Shown piece by piece: positions 1-7,834 of a stretch of 64,000 nucleotides of DNA; position 1 is the stretch's first letter, and every line of letters starts with the position of its first letter. A model generated the notes under the pieces. That model ran no database searches and was not told where the DNA came from. It saw only the letters and a program-made list of their open reading frames with translations. The translations under genes were made by a program, and so were the position numbers. Source of the DNA: Parapontixanthobacter aurantiacus. GTDB lineage: Bacteria > Pseudomonadota > Alphaproteobacteria > Sphingomonadales > Sphingomonadaceae. The stretch is from NCBI RefSeq assembly GCF_009827635.1, contig NZ_WTYW01000003.1, forward strand, positions 1 to 64,000. The letters run 5' to 3'.

Positions 1-236
1 TGCACGCCGTAGCCGCGGGCATGAACCACACGCTCCGGAATGCGCTCGTGATCGAAATGGAATATTTTCTCGCGCGCAATGTGGTCTTCGAGAAGCTGCG
101 GTCCGCGCGGACCGGCAGTGAGCCAATTCTGGTCGTCGGCAATCGGATGCCCTTGGGCAGTCGTCATTACGTCATCATGGCCGTGAGGCTTCTGATGGTT
201 TGCGCCGCCTTTCGACAGTTCGAGTTTTTTGGTCAT
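1..236 (-). CDS. Catalase, N-terminal part (gene runs off the window edge)
   Basis: Reading the reverse strand from the ATG at 236 gives 78 residues open to the window edge. The motifs are typical of heme catalases (H2O2 to water and O2): [19 protein letters not shown] at about 40-57, then [16 protein letters not shown]. His72 in the VVHARG motif would be the catalytic histidine. The start follows an AAAGGAAT ribosome-binding stretch 6-7 nt upstream. The first 30 residues are a polar, His-rich extension, seen in larger clade II/III-type catalases, but the length cannot be judged here. Identity as a catalase is clear; the subclass is not. Confidence 0.93.
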   Translation of the reverse strand, partial: MTKKLELSKGGANHQKPHGHDDVMTTAQGHPIADDQNWLTAGPRGPQLLEDHIAREKIFHFDHERIPERVVHARGYGV

Positions 237-422
237 GACCAATTCCTTTAAACGGTTCCTTCACTGAACTCTGAAGGCGTGCAAAGTTCCGCGATCCCAA
301 TAAGTTTAGGCTTTTATGTTCATCTCACGGGTAGTGCGTGACTGGCTTCTCGGAACAGACGTTTCACGAAGTGCCCGAGTTCGATCGCAATGGGCGCCAC
401 GATTACCGCGGCCGCCAAACGG

Positions 423-1028
423 TTATTCTAAGTTCTCAAGCTGTAACTCTTCAACAGTCCCGGCATCTGTGTCGGCGGGAATTGGTTCATTCTCTGGCAC
501 CTGCAATGCGGAGCGCCGCATGATTTCGTGGCCGAGTTGTTCGAAGAACTGCTGATAAAGCTCCGCCTGTGTATTCGCAGTTTCCGTTGCCCTGCCGCCT
601 TCGCGGTTCGTCGTTTCGGCATCTGCTATCGCAAGTCTCACAAGGGCTTCGCCAGTGCCCGACGCTTCGACGAACGCCGATATCATCTGAACGTTGGAGA
701 CCCGCAGAACGCCGCCAAAATCCAGTTTGCGTTGCTGACGGGTCGGAGCGACGGCGGTGATGAACCCGCTCTCGATATCGGCTGTTTCGATGCGCAAGCC
801 CATATCAAGAAGAACATTCATCGTGGCAGCGAATGCGACCTGCTTGTCGACTCGGTAATCGCGTCTCTGCAAAAGCCGCAGTTCGGTGACGCTCAGCGAT
901 GCCGTCGCAGGGCTAGCACGGTAAGTGTCGACGAGGTATCCCCCCATATCAGCGACCGACTGAACCTGCTGCATCGGAGCACACGCTCCGATGAATAGGA
1001 AGCAAGCGCCGATACGCCAGAGTTTCAA
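423..1028 (-). CDS. Exported lipoprotein of unknown function
   Basis: A 201-residue protein starting with MKLWRIGACFLFIGAC: a short signal peptide ending in a lipobox, so it is probably lipid-anchored at Cys16. I chose the TTG at 1028 because a GGAG ribosome-binding site lies about 7 nt upstream; the frame stays open 21 nt further to another TTG with no such site. The mature part is an alpha/beta-like soluble domain, ending in an acidic tail. I do not recognise a family. It lies downstream of pal on the same strand and could share a transcript, which would suggest an envelope role, but this is inference. Confidence 0.7.
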   Translation of the reverse strand: MKLWRIGACFLFIGACAPMQQVQSVADMGGYLVDTYRASPATASLSVTELRLLQRRDYRVDKQVAFAATMNVLLDMGLRIETADIESGFITAVAPTRQQRKLDFGGVLRVSNVQMISAFVEASGTGEALVRLAIADAETTNREGGRATETANTQAELYQQFFEQLGHEIMRRSALQVPENEPIPADTDAGTVEELQLENLE

Positions 1029-1116
1029 GGGTAATCTCCGGTCAGCCAAGAGAAACGACGGTCGCGTGCGAAGCGACCGTTGCTAAAGCAAGATTGGCAG
1101 CGATCAATGATTATCG

Positions 1117-1242
1117 TCAAGAGAGCGAAAGTCGAATGCCAGCAGCGACACTCGTCAGAAAGATCAGGGACATGCCCAGAACAATCCGGCGCACGACCAC
1201 GTCCTTCCACCAGAATATCTCGGTCGGTTGGTGAAATAGCAT
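1117..1242 (-). CDS. Possible small single-pass membrane protein (41 aa)
   Basis: A short frame between pal and the lipoprotein gene, same strand. ATG at 1242 is preceded by GCGAGGG about 6 nt away. The product has a polar start (MLFHQPTEIFWWKD) then a hydrophobic helix (VLGMSLIFLTSVAAGI). The frame also extends upstream to a GTG at 1299, just after the pal stop. No family recognised. Support rests on position, ribosome-binding site and a plausible membrane segment, so it may be a chance frame. Confidence 0.35.
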   Translation of the reverse strand: MLFHQPTEIFWWKDVVVRRIVLGMSLIFLTSVAAGIRLSLS

Positions 1243-1300
1243 GACTGCCCTCGCTTTTCGAACAACGGCTTCTTTGAAAGGCTGAGCGGACGCTCCCACC

Positions 1301-1813
1301 TCAATCGATGGTCAGTGTGACTGCCCTGCGGTTCCTCGCCCAAGCAGCTTCGGTGCTATCGAGGACAGCCGGCCGCTCCTTGCCATAGCTGATGACCGTC
1401 AGCCGGTTTTCCGCGATGCCCAGCGATACGAGATAGTTGCGTGCAGCAGTTGCCCGTCGTTCACCAAGAGCGAGGTTGTATTCGCGCGTGCCTCTTTCAT
1501 CGGTATAACCCTCTATCCGAGCACGTTTCGCCGGGTATTGGCGCAGCCATTCAGCCTGACGCCGCAGGGCGACGGCATCTTCATCGTCGATGTCGAATTG
1601 ATCAGTGTCGAAATAGATCGTGTCCAGACCGGCCATCCGGTTGCTGAAGTCGGCCTGGCTGCCGGGTACAATCCTTGTCTGCGAACCCTGATTCTGCGAC
1701 TGGATCGGAGCGGGTCCGGGTGCCGGGGGAAGCGTGTCGACTTCTTTCTTGCCACAGCCAGCAACGCTAAGAGCGAGCGCGGCGACGAGTACGATATTCG
1801 GCTTCAAACTCAT
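1301..1813 (-). CDS. pal: Peptidoglycan-associated lipoprotein Pal (OmpA-like domain)
   Basis: A 170-residue lipoprotein. Residues 1-20 form a signal peptide with lipobox SVAGC (lipidated Cys20), followed by a Pro/Gln-rich linker and an OmpA C-like peptidoglycan-binding domain from about residue 60. The domain shows DTIYFDTDQFDID, the hallmark IEGYTDERGTREYNLALGERRA (TDxRG...N..L...RA) and ISYGKERP. Pal anchors the outer membrane to peptidoglycan within the Tol-Pal system. No tol genes are in view: upstream lies a 320-bp gap and the KdpE-like gene, so this copy is not in a visible tol operon and could be a Pal paralogue. Assignment to the Pal/OmpA-domain lipoproteins is secure. Confidence 0.9.
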   Translation of the reverse strand: MSLKPNIVLVAALALSVAGCGKKEVDTLPPAPGPAPIQSQNQGSQTRIVPGSQADFSNRMAGLDTIYFDTDQFDIDDEDAVALRRQAEWLRQYPAKRARIEGYTDERGTREYNLALGERRATAARNYLVSLGIAENRLTVISYGKERPAVLDSTEAAWARNRRAVTLTID

Positions 1814-1991
1814 GGATCAATACTCCTAATATCCCTCTGCGAAGGGTAGGAGGCAATGATAGCGCGGTGCGGGGCGGAGCGTATGTATGGCGTTTTCACG
1901 CCCCCGTTAAAATCGCGTAGGTATTGGTCGCGAAGTATTCCGATATGCTGATTCTGCGACGCTCCCCCTCAGTCCAAAGCGTCGCTCGACA

Positions 1992-2036
1992 GTAGCTGGC
2001 GGGATTCAGTTCTCTCGTCTCACCCCCGCCAGCTAC
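1992..2036. repeat. Perfect 12-bp inverted repeat with 21-nt loop
   Basis: GTAGCTGGCGGG (1992-2003) is repeated as its exact reverse complement at 2025-2036, separated by 21 nt. It sits in the otherwise empty 1814-2133 gap between pal and the response-regulator gene. It could form a stem-loop in either transcript or bind a dimeric regulator. No U-run follows, so an intrinsic terminator is not well supported. Confidence 0.5.
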
Positions 2037-2094
2037 CTAAGGCTGGTCAAGCGCTTCCATTCGCTCAAAGACAAAATGCAGACATGAAGGTCTT

Positions 2095-2110
2095 GCCCCG
2101 ATTTCGGGGC
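2095..2110 (-). terminator. GC-rich hairpin downstream of the response-regulator gene
   Basis: GCCCCGATTTCGGGGC forms a GC-rich stem with a tiny loop about 25 nt past the response-regulator stop codon. There is no clear T-run after it on the minus strand, so it is at best a weak terminator or an mRNA 3'-end stabiliser. Confidence 0.3.
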
Positions 2111-2133
2111 GGGAGCCGAATTTCTCTTCAGTC

Positions 2134-2832
2134 TTACGTCCGACGAACAGGTGTCATCTGCTCGGCGAGCCTGTAGCCAACACCGCTCTCGGTCAGGATA
2201 AGTTCGGGGTAAGATGGATCCTCTTCCAGCTTGTCGCGCAGAAGCGCGATATAGCTCCGAAGATATTGCCCATCGACTAAAGGCGTATTCCATCCGGCGA
2301 TCATGAGTTGCCGCTGGGTGACTACCTGAGCGGAGTTGCGCACGAGGGCGCCGAAAATTGCAAATTCCTTCGGAGAGAGATTGATGGGTTCGCCCATCAG
2401 GGTGACCTGTCTTCGAGCGAGATCGACGCGCAAATTTTCGGACTGGAAGATTGTCGCAGTTCCGTCGCTCTCCTGCTTCCTACGGCGTTCGATGACCCTT
2501 ATACGAGCCAGAAGCTCCGCCATTCCGAATGGCTTGTCGATGTAGTCGTCGGCGCCTTCGTCGAGCGCACGAACCTTGTCAGCTTCCAGATGCCGAGCGG
2601 ACAGGACAAGCACGCTTGCGCCAGCTTCGTCCTTCAACGGCGCGATGAGTTCGGATCCATCTGCATCGGGCAAACCAAGATCCAGAAGTACGATATCGAT
2701 CGTGCTTTGCCTTACCATTTGCAGTGCGGCAGATCCTGTGGCTGCTTCGAATACGTCATGCGACAGAGCCGTGAGAACCGGCTTAAGAGCCCGGATGATG
2801 GAGGGCTCATCGTCGACAATGAGAATGTTCAC
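2134..2832 (-). CDS. OmpR/KdpE-type response regulator
   Basis: A 232-residue two-domain regulator. The N-terminal receiver domain (1-120) has the acidic pair DDE near residues 7-9, phospho-acceptor Asp51 in VLLDLGLPD and the conserved Lys in DDYIDKPF. The C-terminal OmpR-type winged helix (about 130-225) shows INLSPKEFAIFGALVRN and LRSYIALLRDKLEEDP, a pattern typical of KdpE. The GTG start overlaps the stop of the kinase gene (GTGA), so the two are translationally coupled. The obvious partner is the KdpD-like kinase upstream. No kdpFABC potassium pump is in the window, so the regulated genes are unknown; the KdpE name is by family resemblance only. Confidence 0.88.
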   Translation of the reverse strand: MNILIVDDEPSIIRALKPVLTALSHDVFEAATGSAALQMVRQSTIDIVLLDLGLPDADGSELIAPLKDEAGASVLVLSARHLEADKVRALDEGADDYIDKPFGMAELLARIRVIERRRKQESDGTATIFQSENLRVDLARRQVTLMGEPINLSPKEFAIFGALVRNSAQVVTQRQLMIAGWNTPLVDGQYLRSYIALLRDKLEEDPSYPELILTESGVGYRLAEQMTPVRRT

Positions 2833-4295
2833 GAAGACACCTCAACCCGTTCGTCGACCGCGTCCGTGGCGGGCGAGAACCGCATCGTAAACCGCGTACC
2901 GCGTCCGCCCTCGACAGGGGATTGCACGGTCAGCATACCGGCACAGGCTTCGACGAACCCTCGGGCAATGAAAAGTCCCAAACCGGAGCCGGCCTTGCTG
3001 CCCTCGTTTCTGCCCTTGTAGAAACGTTCGAAAACCCTTTCTTGATCGGCCATCTTTATTCCGCTTCCCTGGTCCGTAATCGACAGTTCCACAAAATGAT
3101 TGGCGGCCTTCACCGATAGCGTGACCGGATCTTCGTTCGCAAACTTCGAAGCATTGTCCAAAAGGTTGGCGATTGCCTGTTCGATCAGCGTCGGATTTCC
3201 GGCAATTATCGCAGGATCGGCCGAAAATTCCCGTCTGACATCGAGCGTCGGATGGGCTGCACGTATCTGCCTAATGGCCGACATGGCGATTTCGCTGAGG
3301 TCCATCGTTTGTGTTTCCGGCAGGAGACCGGCTTGAATGCGACCCACGTCGAGCAGATCGGTCGTGTAGCGATCGAGGCGATGACATTGCTCGATGATCG
3401 AGGAAAGGAGGCTGTCGCGTTGCTCCTGGCTCAAATCGACATCGGGAGAAGACAGCGCACCTGAAGCCGCTTCCATGACGGTAATCGGTGTTCTCAAATC
3501 GTGAGAGATCGAAGAGAACAAAGAGTTTTTCAGCGCCTCGCTACGGGCTTGCAATTGAGTTTCTGCGACCTCCTCGAGCAAAAGACAGCGTTCTATCGCC
3601 AAAGCCAACAACGCGGAGACCGATTGCAGGTCCGTAAGGTTCGATTGCGAACCGTATTCCTCGGTCGTGCGAAACTTGACTATCCCAAGGGGTCCCCGCG
3701 CGCCGACGAGTTCCAGAACGATCGCCCCTTTCTTGCCGTTCGTTCCGACGTCTTCCAGAAGGGGTTCCATTGGGCAAAGTTCGATCTCGCCAGTGCTTGG
3801 ACGGAAATAATAGTCACCGTCCGCGATAAAGATTTTGACCGACTGGATATACTGCGAGGGAAGAAGACCGCGCATGGCTCCTTCGACGTCTTTCACTTGA
3901 AGCGCCCTCTGCAATCGATCGCTGACCGTAAGCAGGAATGCACTTTCCGTCTGCGCAGTTCGCGCCCGTTCGACGGAGTCGCGCAGGCGCCCTACCAGAA
4001 GTCCGGTAAGAAGGGCTGTGGCGTTGAAGGCGATAAGCGGGATGGCCTCATCGACGGTCGTCACGCCGAATTCGAAGCGTGGCTCGCTGAGAAAGAAGTT
4101 ATAAATTCCGGAAGCCGCTACCGCTCCCATGATGGCGGCCAGCATGCCCGAATGAACCGCGATAATGATTACGCCGGTCAAGTAAATGAGAACGGCAGTG
4201 ATTGGTCGGTCGACCGTTTGCGCAAGATGCGTTCCAACGGTGGCAGCGACAAAGATACCTGTGGTGACGAAGAATGATGGGGGTTTGAAGGTCAC
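2829..4295 (-). CDS. KdpD-like membrane sensor histidine kinase without the N-terminal KdpD/USP module
   Basis: A 488-residue kinase. It begins directly with the DUF4118 four-helix membrane region (about residues 8-105), followed by a GAF-like sensory segment (about 115-240), the H-box SSISHDLRTP with phospho-acceptor His265, the N-box NLLDNASKFA and the glycine motifs DQGSGI and GSGLGLFIARGF. Classical KdpD carries about 350 more residues at the N-terminus (the KdpD nucleotide-binding and Usp domains), which are absent here; the total length of about 490 instead of about 890 agrees. GTG start at 4295 with AAGGTG 6 nt upstream. It forms a coupled operon with the response regulator. Confidence 0.87.
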   Translation of the reverse strand: MTFKPPSFFVTTGIFVAATVGTHLAQTVDRPITAVLIYLTGVIIIAVHSGMLAAIMGAVAASGIYNFFLSEPRFEFGVTTVDEAIPLIAFNATALLTGLLVGRLRDSVERARTAQTESAFLLTVSDRLQRALQVKDVEGAMRGLLPSQYIQSVKIFIADGDYYFRPSTGEIELCPMEPLLEDVGTNGKKGAIVLELVGARGPLGIVKFRTTEEYGSQSNLTDLQSVSALLALAIERCLLLEEVAETQLQARSEALKNSLFSSISHDLRTPITVMEAASGALSSPDVDLSQEQRDSLLSSIIEQCHRLDRYTTDLLDVGRIQAGLLPETQTMDLSEIAMSAIRQIRAAHPTLDVRREFSADPAIIAGNPTLIEQAIANLLDNASKFANEDPVTLSVKAANHFVELSITDQGSGIKMADQERVFERFYKGRNEGSKAGSGLGLFIARGFVEACAGMLTVQSPVEGGRGTRFTMRFSPATDAVDERVEVSS

Positions 4296-4979
4296 AGTTA
4301 CACCTTGGCTCGAACGGTTCGCTCCGCCCTATAGCTTCTTCGGCGTCCGACAGCTTGTATGCCTTTTCTACGCGGCTTCGGAGCTACGCCGTTGACATCC
4401 ATGAAACCACGTACCTGAGATTAAATAGATTGCGCTATTTACGACTGCGCCCGCCGGCATAAGCGGCAGTTTCTAAGCAAATTATCATCCTGCACCAGAA
4501 TGCGCTGCGCTTGCCTCAGTCGGTGGCGGACCACGCTTATGCGCGCGATCCGCTACCTAAGCCGCTTTGTCAGCTGGCTCCATTGCCAAGGAAGCTCCCG
4601 TTAATTCAGCCTTAGTGTTCGTGAGGAGACAGGAGAAGGCAGTCGATACGCAGGTTGTGCGCTAGCGCGCTCCCCGAAGCGGCAAGATACAGACGGATAT
4701 TGCCGAACTCTTCATCGTCCCAATTAAAAAGCTTGAAATGCACGTGGCCACGGGCGAAACATTTACCCTAGACATCGGGTGAAAGATCAGTTTCAATTGC
4801 TACCATGTCCATGCGGTCGGCCAGGCGCTCAAGCCCTTCCCAGCCATCTATCGCCGCGAAGTTGTAGCCACGAACAGCCCTGGCAAGCTGTTCACGGGGG
4901 TCGGTCTTCAAAGTTGTCAGGATAGTTCCTTCTATATCGTTTTTTGCGGAATTGCTTGATTGCCTCTTTCCCAGTAGAG
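4296..4979. other. Non-coding stretch with possible gene remnant
   Basis: No convincing gene. On the minus strand, 4768 to about 4940 encodes a protein-like tail (REQLARAVRGYNFAAIDGWE and onward, ending at 4768) with no good start codon. It may be the end of a degraded gene belonging to the methyltransferase/DUF5681 remnant next to it. The rest (4296-4767) must hold the kinase promoter, but I see no clear element. Confidence 0.4.
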
Positions 4980-5330
4980 TCAGTCGTCTTCTTGCCCCTC
5001 CTTCCCTGCTGCGCTGCGGAATTTCGCCTGCTGCTGCGTGGCAGCAGCCGACCACTTGTCGAGGTCGATCACGCCGGGGACGACGAGCACGCCAGCTGCG
5101 GTTTGGGAGATGCCAAAGCCGGCTTCCGCGCAAAGGCTGGTGAGGTGACGACTGGCGGTAACGTCCCCCTTAGCTGCCTTGCGCTGCAGAGAGCGAAGCT
5201 CGACTTCCAGCATGGTCATTGTCTCACCGGTCATCTCGATCTCTTCGTGCGACCGCCTCGAGCAGCGTCTTCAAGGCTTTTTAGGCTTTAACTTCCTAGG
5301 CCGCCCGCTGGGACTGCCCGACTTGCCCGG
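4980..5330 (-). pseudogene. DUF5681-like gene remnant, frameshifted
   Basis: In one reverse frame, bases just below 5330 encode PGKSGSPSGRPRK, matching the N-terminal signature (GxSGNPxGRPxG) of DUF5681 proteins found in prophage and mobile regions. This frame stops early. The continuation lies in another frame, ending at 4980: TMLEVELRSLQRKAAKGD, a stretch resembling the C-terminal part of the same family, then AGVLVVPG. The gene is thus broken by at least one frameshift and a shortened middle. Its 5' end is fused into the 3' end of the truncated methyltransferase gene. In intact loci a ParB-type methyltransferase and a DUF5681 gene are commonly neighbours. Confidence 0.6.
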
Positions 5331-6189
5331 TTCCATGCTTGAACACGAAGACGAGGTTCTTGAGTTCCGTGTAGGAGGCCGCGCCAGCGGTGAGCAACTC
5401 CTGCATGTGGCGCCAGTCCATGCAGACATAGTGGATCGAACCATCGCTGCTGAAGCGGGCGAGATTGGCAGTTACCGAAGTGAGAAAGGCGGTGAACTCT
5501 TCCTGGCTCATCTCTTCCGATGCCATCACGAACTCTTCATGCTGCACCTTCCCGAGGCCGCAGATGTGGCCGCCTACGGGCACATTGTACGGCGGGTCTG
5601 TGAACACCATTTGCGCCTTTTCCGTACCTAGAAGCTTGGAATAAACAGCCGGATCGGTCGCGTCGCCGCAGATTATGGCATGGTCGCCAAGGATCCACTT
5701 GTCGCCCACGCGGGAAATTACAGGCGCACTCTCGTCGATCTGTGCCGGCTGCTCCGGTGCGGGTTCGGCATCCAGGCTGTTCAACAGCGCTTCCACTTCT
5801 GCCGTGTCAAAACCGGTCAGGGCCAGCTCGAATTCCTTATCGAGTTCATGGATGGCCCCGAGTTCAAGCGCCAACAGCTCGTTGTCCCATCCAGCCAGCT
5901 CCGCGAGGCGGTTGTCGGCGATGACATAGGCGCGCTTCTCTGCCTCGGTCATGTGTTCCAGGCGCAGGACAGGAATACGCATCAAACCGAGCAGCTTGGC
6001 TGCTTCCAACCGGCCGTGTCCCGCGATGATACCGTTCTGTCCATCTGCGAGGACCGGGTTGGTAAAGCCGAATTTCTTGATACTTTCGGCTATCTGCTTG
6101 AGCTGTTTCCTGGAATGTGTCCGCGCGTTGCGCTCTTGGGGTACGAGGTGTTCGAGTTTCTCGGGTCTTATTATGGTCGTGTCAGTCAT
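5296..6189 (-). pseudogene. ParB-domain DNA methyltransferase, truncated by internal deletion
   Basis: The ATG at 6189 has GAGG upstream. Residues 1-95 form a ParB/sulfiredoxin-like domain (NARTHSRKQL, GIIAGHGRLEAAKLLG), followed by a methyltransferase domain with motif IV DPPY at 198-201 (VFTDPPYNVP) and WILGDHAIICGDA. Family members are about 420-440 residues; this frame has 297. At about residue 281 the sequence jumps from YTELKNL directly to VFVFKHG, skipping roughly 20 residues normally in between, and then runs out of frame into the DUF5681 remnant, stopping after QSQRAA. The C-terminal SAM-binding part is therefore missing and activity is unlikely. Probably left over from a prophage-like element. 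Confidence 0.72.
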
Positions 6190-6246
6190 GTGAACGTCCT
6201 CTTGTTGAAAAAACGGTCCAGATGTCATGCGAGCGATCGAAAGTAC

Positions 6247-6609
6247 CTACTGGGAATTAGACCGGTTTTTGAATGAGGAAATGATGTTTCGTACGGTTTC
6301 CGGTACCGCATATCCGTTCCGTCTTGCGATGACTGCGTGCACGAGCTCGATGTCAGAGTAATCAACCGGTCGCTTTCTCCAGCCAGCCTTGCGCATCCCT
6401 TTGCGCAGTTTCATGACTACCGGTCGAATCCGGGCGTAGTACGCCAAGACCAGTTGCTCGTTGGCTACTCGCCTGAGCAGACTTTTCTTCCTTTCACGCT
6501 TAGCCTTCAGTTCGCCCCGAAGTCCCTTGACTACGAGTTCGCGTACATCGTCTTCGGGGACCAGCTCCGGATTAGCCTCGATCGTAGCGACAACATCGCG
6601 GGCGAGCAC
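6247..6609 (-). CDS. Hypothetical basic protein overlapping the XRE regulator gene
   Basis: The reverse frame ending at 6247 reads as a genuine protein over its last 120 residues: basic and helical, with LVLAYYARIRPVVMKLRKG and DYSDIELVHAVIARRNG. The GTG at 6609 is preceded by AGAGGGGA about 5 nt upstream, so I take it as the start, inside the 3' part of the XRE gene. Alternatively the XRE gene is frameshifted and the two are one longer protein, since the XRE frame loses protein-like character at about the same place. No family recognised. Confidence 0.5.
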   Translation of the reverse strand: MLARDVVATIEANPELVPEDDVRELVVKGLRGELKAKRERKKSLLRRVANEQLVLAYYARIRPVVMKLRKGMRKAGWRKRPVDYSDIELVHAVIARRNGYAVPETVRNIISSFKNRSNSQ

Positions 6610-6914
6610 ATCTTCCCCTCTGTCGCGCCGATGGCGAAGGAGGTGCAGGATCCCTTCGCCAAAGAGGTCATAAGGCGATCTACTGCTCGTAATCCGGACT
6701 CCTTTCCGGAAGTCATGAAGAGTTCGTGGACCGGAGCCCCGAGCCCGTCCGCGAACCGTTGCGCGGTCATGATTGTCGGGTTGCCAACGCCGCGCTCGAC
6801 CGCCGACACATATGTCCGGTCGATCCCCGCGTGGAACCCGAACTCTTCCTGCGACAAGCCTTTCGCACGGCGAAGCCGCCTGACATTGGCACCGGATAGC
6901 TGTCGCACGTCCAT
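6531..6914 (-). CDS. XRE-family helix-turn-helix regulator
   Basis: From the ATG at 6914: MDVRQLSGANVRRLRRAKGL, then SQEEFGFHAGIDRTYVSAVE and RGVGNPTIMTAQRFADGLG, a complete Cro/CI-type HTH (residues 1-70). Close relatives usually end soon after this domain. Here the frame continues to 6531 with a tail (from about residue 80) that looks like out-of-frame sequence, since the better protein signal lies in the overlapping frame. It diverges from the PD-(D/E)xK-like gene at 7008, an arrangement typical of a controller protein next to a restriction gene, though that role is inference. Confidence 0.65.
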   Translation of the reverse strand: MDVRQLSGANVRRLRRAKGLSQEEFGFHAGIDRTYVSAVERGVGNPTIMTAQRFADGLGAPVHELFMTSGKESGLRAVDRLMTSLAKGSCTSFAIGATEGKMCSPAMLSLRSRLIRSWSPKTMYANS

Positions 6915-7007
6915 CGAACGACAGCACATCGACTCGGACAATCGGTCCACGGACGATGAGTCTCATTTTGTCCTCGACTTCGACGCCACGCGAAGCAATC
7001 AGGACGC

Positions 7008-7520
7008 ATGACCGATAACCTTCCCGAAACCCACAACTCGTCGATCCTCGAAAAGCTGCTCGAACACCAGTTCGTCGCATCGCTCACCGCAAGCCTCTGG
7101 CGGCGCGGCTTCCGGGACATCGAGGTCCTGCGCGCGGAAGTCGACGCTTTCGGACACGACATTGTCATCGAGGCGGGCGGCATACTGCGGCACATCCAGC
7201 TCAAGTCGAGCCACCGCGACGCGCGAACCGCGCGCGTGAACATCCATTCGCGCCTGGCCACCAAGCCGAGCGGCTGCGTGATCTGGTACCTGTACGACCG
7301 CAGCACGCTCGAGCTCGGACCGTTCCGCTGGTTCGGGAGCGAGCCCGGCACAGCGATGCCGCCGCTCGGCGACCGCATCGCGCGGGATTCTCGCGGCAAC
7401 CGGCAAGGGCAAAAGGCAGAGCGGGAAGACATTCGCGTTCTTCCCAAGGCCCGGTTCGATACGCTGGCCACGATCGACGACCTTGCTGATACGCTGTTCG
7501 GTCCCGGTCGAGTGGACTAA
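7008..7520 (+). CDS. Putative PD-(D/E)xK-like nuclease-fold protein (170 aa)
   Basis: A soluble 170-residue protein. Residues 15-70 contain a candidate PD-(D/E)xK core: ASLWRRGFRDIEVL, then AFGHDIVIEAGG with a conserved-looking Asp, then HIQLKSS (Q-x-K), the arrangement found in DUF4365-like and other restriction-nuclease-fold families. The C-terminal part is charged and ends at 7520. ATG at 7008, with 93 bp to the divergent XRE gene. It may be an orphan nuclease or a protein of an R-M-like locus; the methyltransferase remnant is 0.8 kb away. The fold call comes from motif reading only. Confidence 0.6.
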   Translation: MTDNLPETHNSSILEKLLEHQFVASLTASLWRRGFRDIEVLRAEVDAFGHDIVIEAGGILRHIQLKSSHRDARTARVNIHSRLATKPSGCVIWYLYDRSTLELGPFRWFGSEPGTAMPPLGDRIARDSRGNRQGQKAEREDIRVLPKARFDTLATIDDLADTLFGPGRVD

Positions 7521-7583
7521 AGCACTGCCGAAGCATGCGATATGGTTCCGCGCTACGCTGGCTTTATAGAGCGCAGTTGTCCG

Positions 7584-7777
7584 CTCCCTGTTCGTTCCAG
7601 GCGCTTCCCTGTTACCTACGTAGCAATACCCTGATATGGCATGCCCGTTTCCCTGTTATCTCGCTTAGGAATTTGCTTAGAAAGCCGCGCAAATGCGCCG
7701 TCTGTCTGCCGTCAAATCCCTTGAAAATATCCGAATTCGCCGAATTTCCCTGTAAATCGCCAGATAACAGGGAAACG
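7584..7777. repeat. Cluster of TTCCCTGTTA-type repeats with a perfect 16-bp inverted pair
   Basis: Five related words lie in under 200 bp of gene-free DNA: CTCCCTGTT (7584), CTTCCCTGTTACCT (7604-7617), CGTTTCCCTGTTATCT (7646-7661), TTTCCCTGTAAAT (7745-7757) and AGATAACAGGGAAACG (7762-7777). The last is the exact reverse complement of 7646-7661. Such repeats resemble recombinase or replication binding sites at mobile-element edges, but the function is unproven. This cluster fills most of the 7521-7834 gap. Confidence 0.6.
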
Positions 7778-7834
7778 AGTGATGAGACCGGTTCGCTCGG
7801 GACTGCGTCGCGCACCAAACAGTCCTGCTCAGCA

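Noticed and set aside
5296-7520. Active restriction-modification system made of the methyltransferase and the nuclease-like gene
   Set aside because: The methyltransferase lacks its C-terminal part and carries an internal deletion, so an active pair is unlikely.
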